Below, in pieces: positions 27,052-36,032 of a DNA stretch of 52,508 nucleotides. The stretch comes from Bacteroidia bacterium (lineage in GTDB: Bacteria; Bacteroidota; Bacteroidia; Bacteroidales; CAJPTX01), in assembly GCA_905373475.1 (NCBI GenBank), contig CAJPTC010000018.1, positions 1-52,508 of the forward strand. The letters run 5' to 3'. The stretch's first letter is position 1. Each line of letters starts with the position of its first letter. The translations under genes and the position numbers were made by a program. A model generated the notes under the pieces. That model was not told where the DNA came from. It worked only from the letters and a program-made list of their open reading frames with translations, and ran no database searches.

Positions 27052-28371
27052 ATGCGTGAAAAAGGTAAAGTATTGTTAGTTACCTACTATTGGCCTCCAA
27101 GCGGCGGTCCCGGGGTACAACGTTGGTTGAAACTCGTAAAATATTTAACAAGGCTGGGATGGCAGATTACCGTCTACACGCCTTCAAATCCAGAAAGCGG
27201 CGAACACGACGAATCATTGCTAGCCGATGTACCTAATATGGTTCGCGTTCTTAAACATCGAATTTTTGAACCCTTGGCGCTCTACCATCGTTTGATGGGC
27301 AAAAGAAAAGGGGTAGGCGTAGGTCTTCTAAGCAAGGAAGGAGGCAAAAAAGGCATTCTTCACCGCCTGATGCTATGGGTGCGCGCCAATCTTTTTGTGC
27401 CCGATGCCCGTTGCTGTTGGGTGCGCCCTTCTGTTCATTTTTTGCGCCGATTTCTACACGATGCGCCACACGACGTGGTCGTTACTACTGGTCCTCCGCA
27501 CTCCATGCACCTCATAGGTTTGGGCTTGAAACGTGCCACTGGCATCGCTTGGGTGGCAGATTTTCGCGACCCTTGGGTGAATATAGACTATCACCAACAC
27601 CTGCCTCTCAGCGCGAGAACCCGAACAAAACACATAGCTCTCGAACGCAAAGTGGTAGAGCACGCCGATGCCGTGAGCATTGTGGCTGAGGGGATGAAAG
27701 ACGATTTTGCCGCATACCACATACAACGGCTTGTTACCATCTTCAACGGTTTTGATGCAGAAGATTTTGCAACCAATGTTCCCACAGAAACCTCACCGCT
27801 ATTTCGTTTGGTTTATGCAGGTTCTATGAACGCCGACCGCAATCCCAACATTCTCTGGCAGGTGCTACACGAGATGAAACTTGCTGGACAGATTGCGCCC
27901 AATGCCTTTCGCGTAGAACTGGTGGGAGTATGCGATGCGAGTGTTGCAGCATCAATACGCGAACAGGGACTGGAAGATATTGTACTGCAACACAAAAGCA
28001 TTGCGCACAACGAAGTGGGACAGCTACTTTGTGGCGCATCGATGCTTCTACTGTGTGTAAACCGAGCACCAACGAGCAAAGCCATACTCACAGGAAAACT
28101 GTTCGAGTATTTAGCTAGCGGACGCCCCATTCTTGCGATAGCTCCGAAGGAGGGGGAAGCGGCACAGCTTCTCGCGCGTACGCAATGCGGTCGTGTCTTT
28201 GATACAAACGATGCTAAAGAGCTCAAGGAATACTTGTTAGAAAGCCTTTTACTGCACAAAGAAAGACGACTACAGGTAGTGCCAAGCAACGAATTAGCGC
28301 TCTATAGCCGCGAGCACCAAGCCGAGCAGTTTTCGCAATTGTTTGAGAAAATAACAACAATCAATTGTTGA
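27052..28371 (+). CDS. GT4-like glycosyltransferase
   Basis: 439 residues from the ATG at 27052 (a GTG at 27028 would add eight). The N-terminal GT-B domain has TYYWPPSGGPGVQRW, the TGPPHS segment and ADFRDPW; the C-terminal domain holds the nucleotide-sugar part with YAGSM and an E-x7-E like region near KLFEYLASGRPILA. Such enzymes transfer a sugar from a nucleotide donor to lipid or protein-linked glycans at the inner membrane. Its stop overlaps the start of the DUF2723 gene, suggesting joint work in envelope or protein glycosylation. Confidence 0.88.
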   Translation: MREKGKVLLVTYYWPPSGGPGVQRWLKLVKYLTRLGWQITVYTPSNPESGEHDESLLADVPNMVRVLKHRIFEPLALYHRLMGKRKGVGVGLLSKEGGKKGILHRLMLWVRANLFVPDARCCWVRPSVHFLRRFLHDAPHDVVVTTGPPHSMHLIGLGLKRATGIAWVADFRDPWVNIDYHQHLPLSARTRTKHIALERKVVEHADAVSIVAEGMKDDFAAYHIQRLVTIFNGFDAEDFATNVPTETSPLFRLVYAGSMNADRNPNILWQVLHEMKLAGQIAPNAFRVELVGVCDASVAASIREQGLEDIVLQHKSIAHNEVGQLLCGASMLLLCVNRAPTSKAILTGKLFEYLASGRPILAIAPKEGEAAQLLARTQCGRVFDTNDAKELKEYLLESLLLHKERRLQVVPSNELALYSREHQAEQFSQLFEKITTINC

Positions 28372-31157
28372 GGCAGGTGAGAGGCATAACATTCTTAGGT
28401 GCGTGGCACGTCTTTCAAAGTAAAATCCCCCATCTCGTCGTTTTTCTTCTGACACTGGGCGTTTATCTTTTCACGCTTGAAGGGGGCATCAGCCTGTGGG
28501 ATAGCCCCGAATTTATCACCGCAGGCTCGCGCCTAGAGGTGGGGCATCCGCTAGGTGCTCCTTTCTACCTCCTCTTGGTACGTCTCTTTGCACTCTTAGC
28601 CCCATCGGCTACCACTATTCCCATTGCCGTAAATGTGCTTTCAGCGCTTGCAAGCGCTGCTACTGTTACCTTTCTTTTTGAGGTTATCAGACTGATTGCA
28701 AAGCGCTGTTTTCCACCACGAACACGTTCGCAACGAATACTACAGCTGTTTGCTGCCGCAGTAGGAGCACTCTCTTTTGCCTTTACCGATTCGTTTTGGT
28801 TCTCCGCTGTAGAAGCCGAGGTTTACGCACTTTCTACTCTACTCACCATTGTGGTCTTCTGGGCAATTCTACGTTGGGAGCAAAACACCTCCAACCATCG
28901 CTGGCTCTTGCTCATAGCCTACTTGGTAGGATTATCTATCGGCGTACACCTATTGTGTTTGCTAGCCTTGCCAACAGTAGTTTTGGTATATTATTTCGTT
29001 CAATATCGATTCTCTTGGCGGAGCTTCTTTGTGGCTATCCTCGCCTCGCTGGGAGTGCTTTTCTTCGTTCTCTATCTCTTCATGCCAGGCGTTTTGCTGC
29101 TTCTACAAGCCAGCGAACTACTCTTTGCCAATCTCCTTGGGTGTGCACACAACGTAGGCGTTGCTATAGGGCTTCTTGGCTTGTTTACTACATTGGGCTA
29201 CCTGATTTACTTTACCTACCGCACAGGGCGTAGCAAGTGGCATGTAGGTATTCTTATGCTCGCATTGCTCCTCTTGGGTTACTCCTCGTACGCGCTCATA
29301 GTAATTCGTGCATCAGCCGCACCTCCCCTTAACCTCAATGCCCCAAACAACGTTTTTGCCCTTGCCGACTATCTTAGCCGCGAACAGTATGGCAATCGCC
29401 CACTTTTCTACGGACAGTATTATTCCGCACCCATTACAGATGTCCAAGAACAAGAATCGTGGCAAACAGCCACAATAGGCTACCGCCGAACATTTCACAA
29501 AAGAGTTTATCAGTACGACGCGCGGTTTGAAACGCTATTCCCCCGCATGTACAGTAGTGTGCGCGAGCACCAATCGGCATACATCTTTTGGGGCAATGTA
29601 CGAGGCACTCCTTTACCCATTGCCGAGGAAAATGGGGAAATTTCTATTGCCATACGCCCCACTTTTCCCGAAAACTTGCGCTATGCCATAGCCTATCAAT
29701 TTAACCACCAGTATTGGCGCTACTTTCTGTGGAACTTCGTAGGGCGACAAGACGACGTCTTGAACCAGAGTGGGGGCGCAATGCACGGAAATATACTCAG
29801 CGGCTTCGATACCCTCGATGCGCTTTTTCTGGGCTCACAACGCGAACTCCCCAACAGCCTACGGCACGCATCTGGGCGTACACCGCTCTATTGCCTACCG
29901 CTCCTCTTAGGCTTACTTGGGTTTGGTTTTCTCTTTTTCCGCAGTCCACGCTATACGCTAATACTTACCAGCCTCTTTTTCATGACGGGGTTAGCCATTG
30001 TATTCTACCTCAACCAAACGCCTTTGCAACCCCGCGAACGCGACTACACGTTCCTTGGCTCCTTCATGGTCTTTAGCATCTGGATTGGCTTCGGTGTCTT
30101 GGCTCTATACGAACTCCTACGTCGCGGCAAATTTGCCTACTACTTCCGCTGGAGTGTCCTTTTATGCGCCGAGGTTGTCCTCCTCATTTTCAGCACCAAT
30201 CTTCGCTGGCACAACCGACACGGTCGTAATTTTGCACACGAACTGGCACTTAACTACCTAGAGCGACTCGAACCCAATGCAATCCTATTTACCGTGGGCG
30301 ACAACGATACCTACCCACTCTGGTACATACAAGAAGTAGAAGGTATACGCCGAGATGTACGCGTCTGTAACCTAGAACTCCTCCCTCTGGCATGGTACAT
30401 CAACCAGTTGCGTTGCAGCGCCTACGAATCTGCCCCACTCCCCCTTTCGCCACCCGCAGAAGCTTGGCGCAACACAGGCGCTGTACTCCTTGAGCTCTTG
30501 AAAAATAACCGCAACGAACGCCCCATTTATTTCAGTGCTGTGCCCAAAAACTACGTTGCAGGTATTGAGGAATATTTGCGTTACGAAGGCTTTGTATATA
30601 AGTTTGATACCCATCGCACTTCTGTTGATTCATTGGGACGTGTAGGCGCATTAGACCCCGAAATTCTTTACAATCGGATCATGCGACACGGGCATTTTGA
30701 AAGTCTGGAGAACCCTAAAATACTCGCAGACTACCACGTGCAACAAACGGTGCGCATTGCAGATATACGCGGCATGTTCACGCGTTTGGCAACAGCCTTC
30801 TGCGAAAAAGGCGACTCGCTACGCGCAAAAGAAGTCCTTGCACGAAGTTTACAAGTGCTACGAGGTAATCGCTTTGCCTACGACGAGCACACTGCCGAAC
30901 AAATAGAACTACTCTACACACTCGGAGAACAGAGCAAGGCGGACGAGTTGCTGGGCGAATTCTTGTATGAGCAACTCGACTTACTACGCTACTACCGCTC
31001 ACAATGGACAGAAGGACTGTACCTACCAACATCGCCTTATTATTTACGTGCACGTAGATTGATAGAACGCCTTAGTTGTGTTGGCGAACAATACGGCAAC
31101 TACAACCTTCGTACTTTTGTAACACAAAGCAGGAGCGAATGGGAAGATGAGCAATAA
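28365..31157 (+). CDS. DUF2723 (GT117-type) polytopic membrane protein
   Basis: About 930 residues with roughly a dozen membrane helices in the first 600 residues and a soluble, helical repeat-like C-terminus. The N-terminal loop has WDSPEFITAGSRLEVGHPLGAP, close to the family pattern WDxGEFI...LeVGHPPGaP, with the catalytic-type Asp and Glu. The NAILFTVGDNDTYPLWY segment is also typical. The relative TMEM260 is an O-mannosyltransferase, so a role in protein O-glycosylation is an inference. The start is uncertain: TTG at 28365 or 28368, or GTG at 28377; no ATG fits. Its 3' end overlaps rsgA by 11 bases. Confidence 0.88.
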   Translation: MLRQVRGITFLGAWHVFQSKIPHLVVFLLTLGVYLFTLEGGISLWDSPEFITAGSRLEVGHPLGAPFYLLLVRLFALLAPSATTIPIAVNVLSALASAATVTFLFEVIRLIAKRCFPPRTRSQRILQLFAAAVGALSFAFTDSFWFSAVEAEVYALSTLLTIVVFWAILRWEQNTSNHRWLLLIAYLVGLSIGVHLLCLLALPTVVLVYYFVQYRFSWRSFFVAILASLGVLFFVLYLFMPGVLLLLQASELLFANLLGCAHNVGVAIGLLGLFTTLGYLIYFTYRTGRSKWHVGILMLALLLLGYSSYALIVIRASAAPPLNLNAPNNVFALADYLSREQYGNRPLFYGQYYSAPITDVQEQESWQTATIGYRRTFHKRVYQYDARFETLFPRMYSSVREHQSAYIFWGNVRGTPLPIAEENGEISIAIRPTFPENLRYAIAYQFNHQYWRYFLWNFVGRQDDVLNQSGGAMHGNILSGFDTLDALFLGSQRELPNSLRHASGRTPLYCLPLLLGLLGFGFLFFRSPRYTLILTSLFFMTGLAIVFYLNQTPLQPRERDYTFLGSFMVFSIWIGFGVLALYELLRRGKFAYYFRWSVLLCAEVVLLIFSTNLRWHNRHGRNFAHELALNYLERLEPNAILFTVGDNDTYPLWYIQEVEGIRRDVRVCNLELLPLAWYINQLRCSAYESAPLPLSPPAEAWRNTGAVLLELLKNNRNERPIYFSAVPKNYVAGIEEYLRYEGFVYKFDTHRTSVDSLGRVGALDPEILYNRIMRHGHFESLENPKILADYHVQQTVRIADIRGMFTRLATAFCEKGDSLRAKEVLARSLQVLRGNRFAYDEHTAEQIELLYTLGEQSKADELLGEFLYEQLDLLRYYRSQWTEGLYLPTSPYYLRARRLIERLSCVGEQYGNYNLRTFVTQSRSEWEDEQ

Positions 31158-32085
31158 TACGAAGCGCGGCTTAGTAATAAAGGGCGTAGGGAGTTCGTAC
31201 GATGTACTGGGCGAAGACGGTACGCACTACGAATGCCGTTTACGCGGGAAACTGCGTTTATCGGGTTCACGGAGTACCAGCCCAATAGTTGTGGGCGATT
31301 GGGTTCAATTTTCGTACGATACAACGAAGGGCGGAGTCATAGAAAACATCCAAGAGCGTCGGAACTGCATCGTACGACGTTCGGTAAAACTCTCGGCGGC
31401 TATGCAAATTATAGCCGCAAACCTAGATCTTGCCATCTTAATGTACACTACGCACTACCCGCCTACCCCACTCGAGTTTGTCGACCGCTTCTTGGTCTCA
31501 GCACGTGCCTATGGTGTCCCGTCTTTGCTGGTACTCAATAAGTGCGATTTGCCCGAAGAATGCGAAGCGTGGGAAACGCTTGAAATGGAAAAAATCTATA
31601 GTGCTGCCGAAGTGGAACTTTTACAGGTATCAACCACTACTGGCGAAGGACTAGAAGCTCTCCGCCAGCGCATTACAGGACAGGTAGTGCTTGTAGCAGG
31701 GCAATCGGGAGTCGGGAAATCAAGTTTACTCAATGCCCTAGATTCATCGCTTTCGGCACGCGTAGCGCCACTTTCCGAACAACACGGACTCGGCGTACAT
31801 ACCACCACTTTTAGCGAGATGTATGAGCTTGCCGCTTTGCCCAACACATTTGTGATAGACACCCCTGGCATCAAGGGTTTCGGTGTCGTAGCCTTTGAGA
31901 AGAGTGAAGTAGCGCATTTTTTCCCCGAGATCTTCGCACTCTCGCACCAATGCAAATACTCGAACTGCTTGCACGAAACCGAGCCCGACTGCGCCGTACG
32001 CGCTGCCTACGAAGCAGGAACTCTAGCCGAAAGCCGTTACCGTAGTTACCTCAGCATCCTATACGAGGACAATAGCTATCGGTAA
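31147..32085 (+). CDS. rsgA: Ribosome small subunit-dependent GTPase A
   Basis: 312 residues. It has an N-terminal OB fold, then a circularly permuted GTPase with NKCD early (G4), the P-loop GQSGVGKSSLLN (G1), a T-rich G2 loop HTTTF and DTPG (G3), and a C-terminal zinc knuckle (Cys-x4-Cys-x-His-x5-Cys pattern). RsgA matures the 30S subunit. It overlaps the DUF2723 gene by 11 bases, an unrelated function in the same transcript. Confidence 0.97.
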   Translation: MSNNTKRGLVIKGVGSSYDVLGEDGTHYECRLRGKLRLSGSRSTSPIVVGDWVQFSYDTTKGGVIENIQERRNCIVRRSVKLSAAMQIIAANLDLAILMYTTHYPPTPLEFVDRFLVSARAYGVPSLLVLNKCDLPEECEAWETLEMEKIYSAAEVELLQVSTTTGEGLEALRQRITGQVVLVAGQSGVGKSSLLNALDSSLSARVAPLSEQHGLGVHTTTFSEMYELAALPNTFVIDTPGIKGFGVVAFEKSEVAHFFPEIFALSHQCKYSNCLHETEPDCAVRAAYEAGTLAESRYRSYLSILYEDNSYR

Positions 32086-32137
32086 ATACTACCACCTGCG
32101 GTAAGATTGGCTAGCGCTCATTAGTAATCTATTGTTG

Positions 32138-32145
32138 TACTTTTG
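32138..32145 (+). promoter_or_regulatory. -7 box before the methylase gene
   Basis: TACTTTTG fits TAnnTTTG. It overlaps an in-frame TTG (32143) that could be mistaken for a start codon and so supports the ATG at 32170 instead. Confidence 0.5.
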
Positions 32146-32169
32146 AGAGATAAACAGGAGCATAGCCGC

Positions 32170-34728
32170 ATGCCGCAATACAACAACCTACAGGAAGAGG
32201 AACTAAAACTCAGAATTGCTGAGGCATTTTTCGCACCATTCGATTGCAACACGCGCATAGGCAGAATTGACTTCTGCGTTACCCAAAAACAAGACACAAA
32301 GCATGTAATAGCGGGCGAGGCATGCCTCGCCCCTACTGAGGGACGAGAAACGGTTTCGTTGTTGTGGGCGGAAGCCAAACGTGGTGTTGTTGCCGACATT
32401 TACAAACCCCTCGTGCAGCTCATCCTCACCATTGGCAAGGCGCGCACCTTCGAGACCTTTCTCCCGCCTCCCTTTCTCGCAGCCTTCGATGCCGAGAAGA
32501 TTGCCTTTATCCCGTATAAAGATATTCTGCCCTTTTTCTCACTCAATGACTTCAACTGGAACACTACCCCTTCTGATGAAACTTCGCGCGAATTTGGGCT
32601 GCTTTACAATGCAGTAAAGGAAACTCTGGAGCGCACGTCCTATCTGTTTCGTTACGACGTGCACGAAACGGAGCTACGTGAGTTCATAAAACAGCACTTA
32701 AGCGAGAGCTCCGAACTCATCCAGATCAACAAGAATAACTTCGTGAGCATCTACCAACGTTGGTTGGCACAAGTGCAGCCAAGCATTGATGTAAACTGGG
32801 AGGTTCTAAAAAAGAATGGGCTGATAGATGGCGATTTCTTTTTGGCAGACTTACTTTCTGAGAAAAATCAAACCATAAAGGAGGCGCTTTTTGTCCTCCT
32901 TCAGGACAACAGGTACATCGTGGATAGAAAAATAGATGCTCGTGGATTATTTACTTCCAGTGAGGTCTTTTTCAACGATAGACAGAAAGCTCACACTCAG
33001 TTTTGGAGTCTGTACCAGCGCCCGCCACGCGAGGAATATTGGGACTACATCATCAAGCGGCGCGACCTCCTTGTACCGCAAGATGTGCGCGAGCGCAAGG
33101 GCTCTTTCTTTACCCCAAAAATTTGGGTAGATCTCTCGCAAAAGTACTTAGCAGATGCACTCGGCGAGAACTGGCAGGATGAGTACTACGTTTGGGACTG
33201 TGCTGCGGGCACTGGTAACCTACTGAACGGGCTTACCAACAAGTACCATATATGGGCTTCGACGCTCGATCAACAGGATGTTGACGTGATGAAAGAGCGC
33301 ATCAAGAACGGAGCAAACTTGTTGGAAAGTCACGTATTCCAGTTCGATTTCTTGAACGATGAGTTTACGAAGCTCCCGCAACCGCTACAAGATGTTATAA
33401 ACGATCCCGAAAAGCGCAAAAAGCTGGTGGTATACATCAATCCGCCGTATGCAGAGGCGGGGAATAAGAAGGTGGTAAACGACTGCTCTCTTACACAAAA
33501 AGGAGGTGTTTCCGTAATACATTCAACCTATAAGCGCTTTCTACCCGATATAGGCATTGCAGGGCGCGAATTATTTGCACAGTTTATCATACGTATCTAC
33601 AAGGAGATTCCCGCATCTACTATCGCACAATTTTCAACTTTGAAAATCGTGCAAGCCCCCAACTTCAAGGCTTTTCGTGCAGTGTTTCGCGCCTCGTTAG
33701 TAAGGAGTTTCCTCGTACCTGCCAATACGTTCGATAATGTGAATGGGATATTCCCCATTGGCTTCTTTATATGGAAAGCGGGAAAAGAGTGCTTTGAACA
33801 AGCAAAAACTGAAGTCTTCAACAGCGACGGTCTAGTAGTGGGAACAAAGATGTTAGCACCTTACGATAACCGCCTGTCCATCAACGACTGGATCATCAAA
33901 ACACGCAGCAGACAAGGCAAGAAAATAGGCTACATGTCCTCACGTTCGCACGATTTTTCGGGGATAAGCTACAACTACATAAAAAATTCTAAGGAGCAAG
34001 TAAAATCGCCACGCGGAACATGGGTTACCGATAAAAATCTGAGGGAAAGCGCCGTGTTTATCGCTGTATGCCATGCCATACAACATACTTGGCTCAACCA
34101 TAATGATCAATTCTTTTACCCTGATGCGAATTGGCAACAAGATCGCGAATTTCAAAACAATTGTCTTGCGGCTCTCCTTTTTCACACAAAAAATAGCATT
34201 CAAAGTCAATACGGTACGAACCATTGGATTCCGTTTACTGAAGCGGAGGTGAATGCTAAAGAGGCGTTTGAAAGCCACTTTATGACGGACTTTATGCAGG
34301 GACGATGCGCCTCGGACGCAACGACGACTACGCCGAGAGAGGAAGGAAAACAAACCCTGCAACGGACTGGCACACTGCGCGACTTGGCACAAGAACAGTC
34401 GTTCATCCCTACTGAGCCGCTCGTCTTTTCTCCCGAAGCTACGGCAGTATTTGACGCGGGGCGCGAGCTGTGGCGCTATTACCATGCGCAGCCGAATGCG
34501 AACCCGAATGCGTCGTACTACGATATACGGGAGCACTTCCAAGGGCGGTCCGTGCCCGGACGGGGCAATAGTGCGACAAGCGATCAGAATTCGCGTAAAA
34601 GGAGAATGAATAGCAGAAGTGAGGATGCCGAATACAATCGTCTCTTGGGCAATTTGAAGGCAGCCATGGAAGCGCTCCGCCTCAAGATTGTGCCCAAGGT
34701 TTACGAATACGGTTTTCTGATAGAATAA
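32170..34728 (+). CDS. N6-adenine DNA methylase with putative N-terminal nuclease domain
   Basis: 852 residues. The central part is an N6-adenine methylase: motif X region RKGSFFTP, motif I DCAAGTGNLL (Asp343 and AAGTG 345-349) and motif IV NPPY (424-427). The N-terminal 120 residues show IGRIDF (Asp34) and WAEAK (Glu68-x-Lys70), a spacing that fits a PD-(D/E)XK nuclease core, so a single-polypeptide type IIG-like restriction-modification enzyme is a reasonable inference. The C-terminal region (about 620-852) probably reads the target. A 20-bp palindrome (32313) interrupts the gene in frame between the two nuclease motifs, and a second low-complexity segment (around 34310-34420) looks inserted. 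No separate restriction gene is adjacent. Confidence 0.85.
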   Translation: MPQYNNLQEEELKLRIAEAFFAPFDCNTRIGRIDFCVTQKQDTKHVIAGEACLAPTEGRETVSLLWAEAKRGVVADIYKPLVQLILTIGKARTFETFLPPPFLAAFDAEKIAFIPYKDILPFFSLNDFNWNTTPSDETSREFGLLYNAVKETLERTSYLFRYDVHETELREFIKQHLSESSELIQINKNNFVSIYQRWLAQVQPSIDVNWEVLKKNGLIDGDFFLADLLSEKNQTIKEALFVLLQDNRYIVDRKIDARGLFTSSEVFFNDRQKAHTQFWSLYQRPPREEYWDYIIKRRDLLVPQDVRERKGSFFTPKIWVDLSQKYLADALGENWQDEYYVWDCAAGTGNLLNGLTNKYHIWASTLDQQDVDVMKERIKNGANLLESHVFQFDFLNDEFTKLPQPLQDVINDPEKRKKLVVYINPPYAEAGNKKVVNDCSLTQKGGVSVIHSTYKRFLPDIGIAGRELFAQFIIRIYKEIPASTIAQFSTLKIVQAPNFKAFRAVFRASLVRSFLVPANTFDNVNGIFPIGFFIWKAGKECFEQAKTEVFNSDGLVVGTKMLAPYDNRLSINDWIIKTRSRQGKKIGYMSSRSHDFSGISYNYIKNSKEQVKSPRGTWVTDKNLRESAVFIAVCHAIQHTWLNHNDQFFYPDANWQQDREFQNNCLAALLFHTKNSIQSQYGTNHWIPFTEAEVNAKEAFESHFMTDFMQGRCASDATTTTPREEGKQTLQRTGTLRDLAQEQSFIPTEPLVFSPEATAVFDAGRELWRYYHAQPNANPNASYYDIREHFQGRSVPGRGNSATSDQNSRKRRMNSRSEDAEYNRLLGNLKAAMEALRLKIVPKVYEYGFLIE
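32313..32332. repeat. Perfect 20-bp palindrome inside the methylase gene
   Basis: GGGCGAGGCATGCCTCGCCC is its own reverse complement. It codes for residues about 48-55, inside a stretch (roughly 42-64) that has no counterpart in the core fold between the two putative nuclease motifs, and looks like a REP-type or small mobile repeat inserted in frame. Confidence 0.8.
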
Positions 34729-34885
34729 ATAATACCTACCGTGTATTCAAGGAATACAAATTTCGGGGGAAGCACGACGTCGCTCCTACAAAATTGGTAT
34801 TCAATATTTTATATATAACGGCGCGTTATGCTATACAATAGCAATACGATTCCACTTCTAGACAATGCGAGTAGGGCAATGCACA

Positions 34886-34915
34886 TTGGGTAGCCCCCGA
34901 ATTAGGCTACCTTTG
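34886..34915 (+). promoter_or_regulatory. Promoter of hemW, leaderless
   Basis: TTG (34886-34888), a 19-base spacer and TACCTTTG (34908-34915) give the full Bacteroidota consensus, the best promoter in the window. The hemW ATG begins four bases after the -7 box, so transcription would start at or next to the start codon. Confidence 0.75.
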
Positions 34916-34919
34916 CCCT

Positions 34920-36032
34920 ATGTTTAGTCTCTACCTCCACATCCCCTTTTGTAAGCGCAAATGCCCGTATTGCGACTTCTATTCGCAAACCCAACAGGCA
35001 GGCATTGAACAGTATCTTGCGGCTCTACAGCAGGAACTCCAGCTATATACTGGTCATTTCCCAAAAGACGTCGTCTCCATCTATTTTGGCGGAGGCACCC
35101 CCTCTCTGCTTTGCAGTGAACAAATAGGAACACTCCTTGATACCATTGCACAGTTGTATTCGGTTAGCCCAGATTGTGAAATTACGCTGGAAAGCAACCC
35201 CGAACAAGCCTCCGAAGCCTATTACAGCGCTTTACGCTCCGTAGGCATCAATCGTTTGAGTATAGGAGTACAATCGCTCGACGACGCCATTCTGAAATTC
35301 CTAGGGCGAAGACACTCGGCTCGCGAAGCCCTTAACGCCCTAGAATACGCGCAGAAGGCAGGATTTCAACGCCTCTCTGCCGATGTTATCTATGGTATAC
35401 CCTCACAAAGCCTCGAGTCGCTTGAGAATACATTGCGCACCTTGTTAGGCATCGAACACATTTCAGCGTATCACCTCACCCTTGAGGCGGCTACAGCCTT
35501 CGGACGTATGCAGGCACGGGGCAAGCTACAAGAGGTGGATGAGGAGACAAGCATTGCGCACTTCAAGATCTGCGACGAACTACTACAAACCGCAGGGTAC
35601 GAGCACTACGAAATTTCAAGCTTTGCACGTGGCGCAGGGTATTCACAGCATAATCTTGGCTATTGGTGCTCGCGCCCCTATTTAGGGGTAGGCGCAGCCG
35701 CACATTCCTACGATGGGCAACGACGTTGGTGGAATGCAAACAGTGTAGAACGGTACATCGCACAAGTAGCTTCGGGGGCATGTTTCCCCAATCAAGAAAC
35801 ACTCAGTGAGGAGGAGCAGTGGGAGGAATGGCTCCTAACGCGGCTTCGGACTCGGTGGGGACTCTGCCTTGCGGAGGGTGAGCAACGTTTTGGCGCAGAA
35901 CGCATGCGTCGTTTAGCTCAAAAAACTCGCCCCCTGCTTCAGGCACAAATACTGAAACAGGAGGCGGGGCAACTCTACCTACCTACCGAGCAATTCCTCG
36001 TGGCAGACGAAGTTATACGAGAACTGTGTTAA
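34920..36032 (+). CDS. hemW: Radical SAM heme chaperone HemW
   Basis: 370 residues. The radical-SAM CxxxCxxC cluster is Cys11, Cys15 and Cys18 (FCKRKCPYC). FGGGTPS, the YGIPSQ segment and HNLGYWCSRPYLGVGAAAHS mark the HemN-like subgroup now called HemW, which carries heme rather than oxidising coproporphyrinogen. The N-terminal HIPFCKRKC is highly conserved, so the ATG at 34920 is secure. The promoter makes it leaderless. Its TAA directly abuts the stop codon of the convergent barrel gene. Confidence 0.93.
   Translation: MFSLYLHIPFCKRKCPYCDFYSQTQQAGIEQYLAALQQELQLYTGHFPKDVVSIYFGGGTPSLLCSEQIGTLLDTIAQLYSVSPDCEITLESNPEQASEAYYSALRSVGINRLSIGVQSLDDAILKFLGRRHSAREALNALEYAQKAGFQRLSADVIYGIPSQSLESLENTLRTLLGIEHISAYHLTLEAATAFGRMQARGKLQEVDEETSIAHFKICDELLQTAGYEHYEISSFARGAGYSQHNLGYWCSRPYLGVGAAAHSYDGQRRWWNANSVERYIAQVASGACFPNQETLSEEEQWEEWLLTRLRTRWGLCLAEGEQRFGAERMRRLAQKTRPLLQAQILKQEAGQLYLPTEQFLVADEVIRELC

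Noticed and set aside
32143..32169. TTG start for the methylase
   Set aside because: It overlaps the likely -7 box and the ATG at 32170 is a better start.
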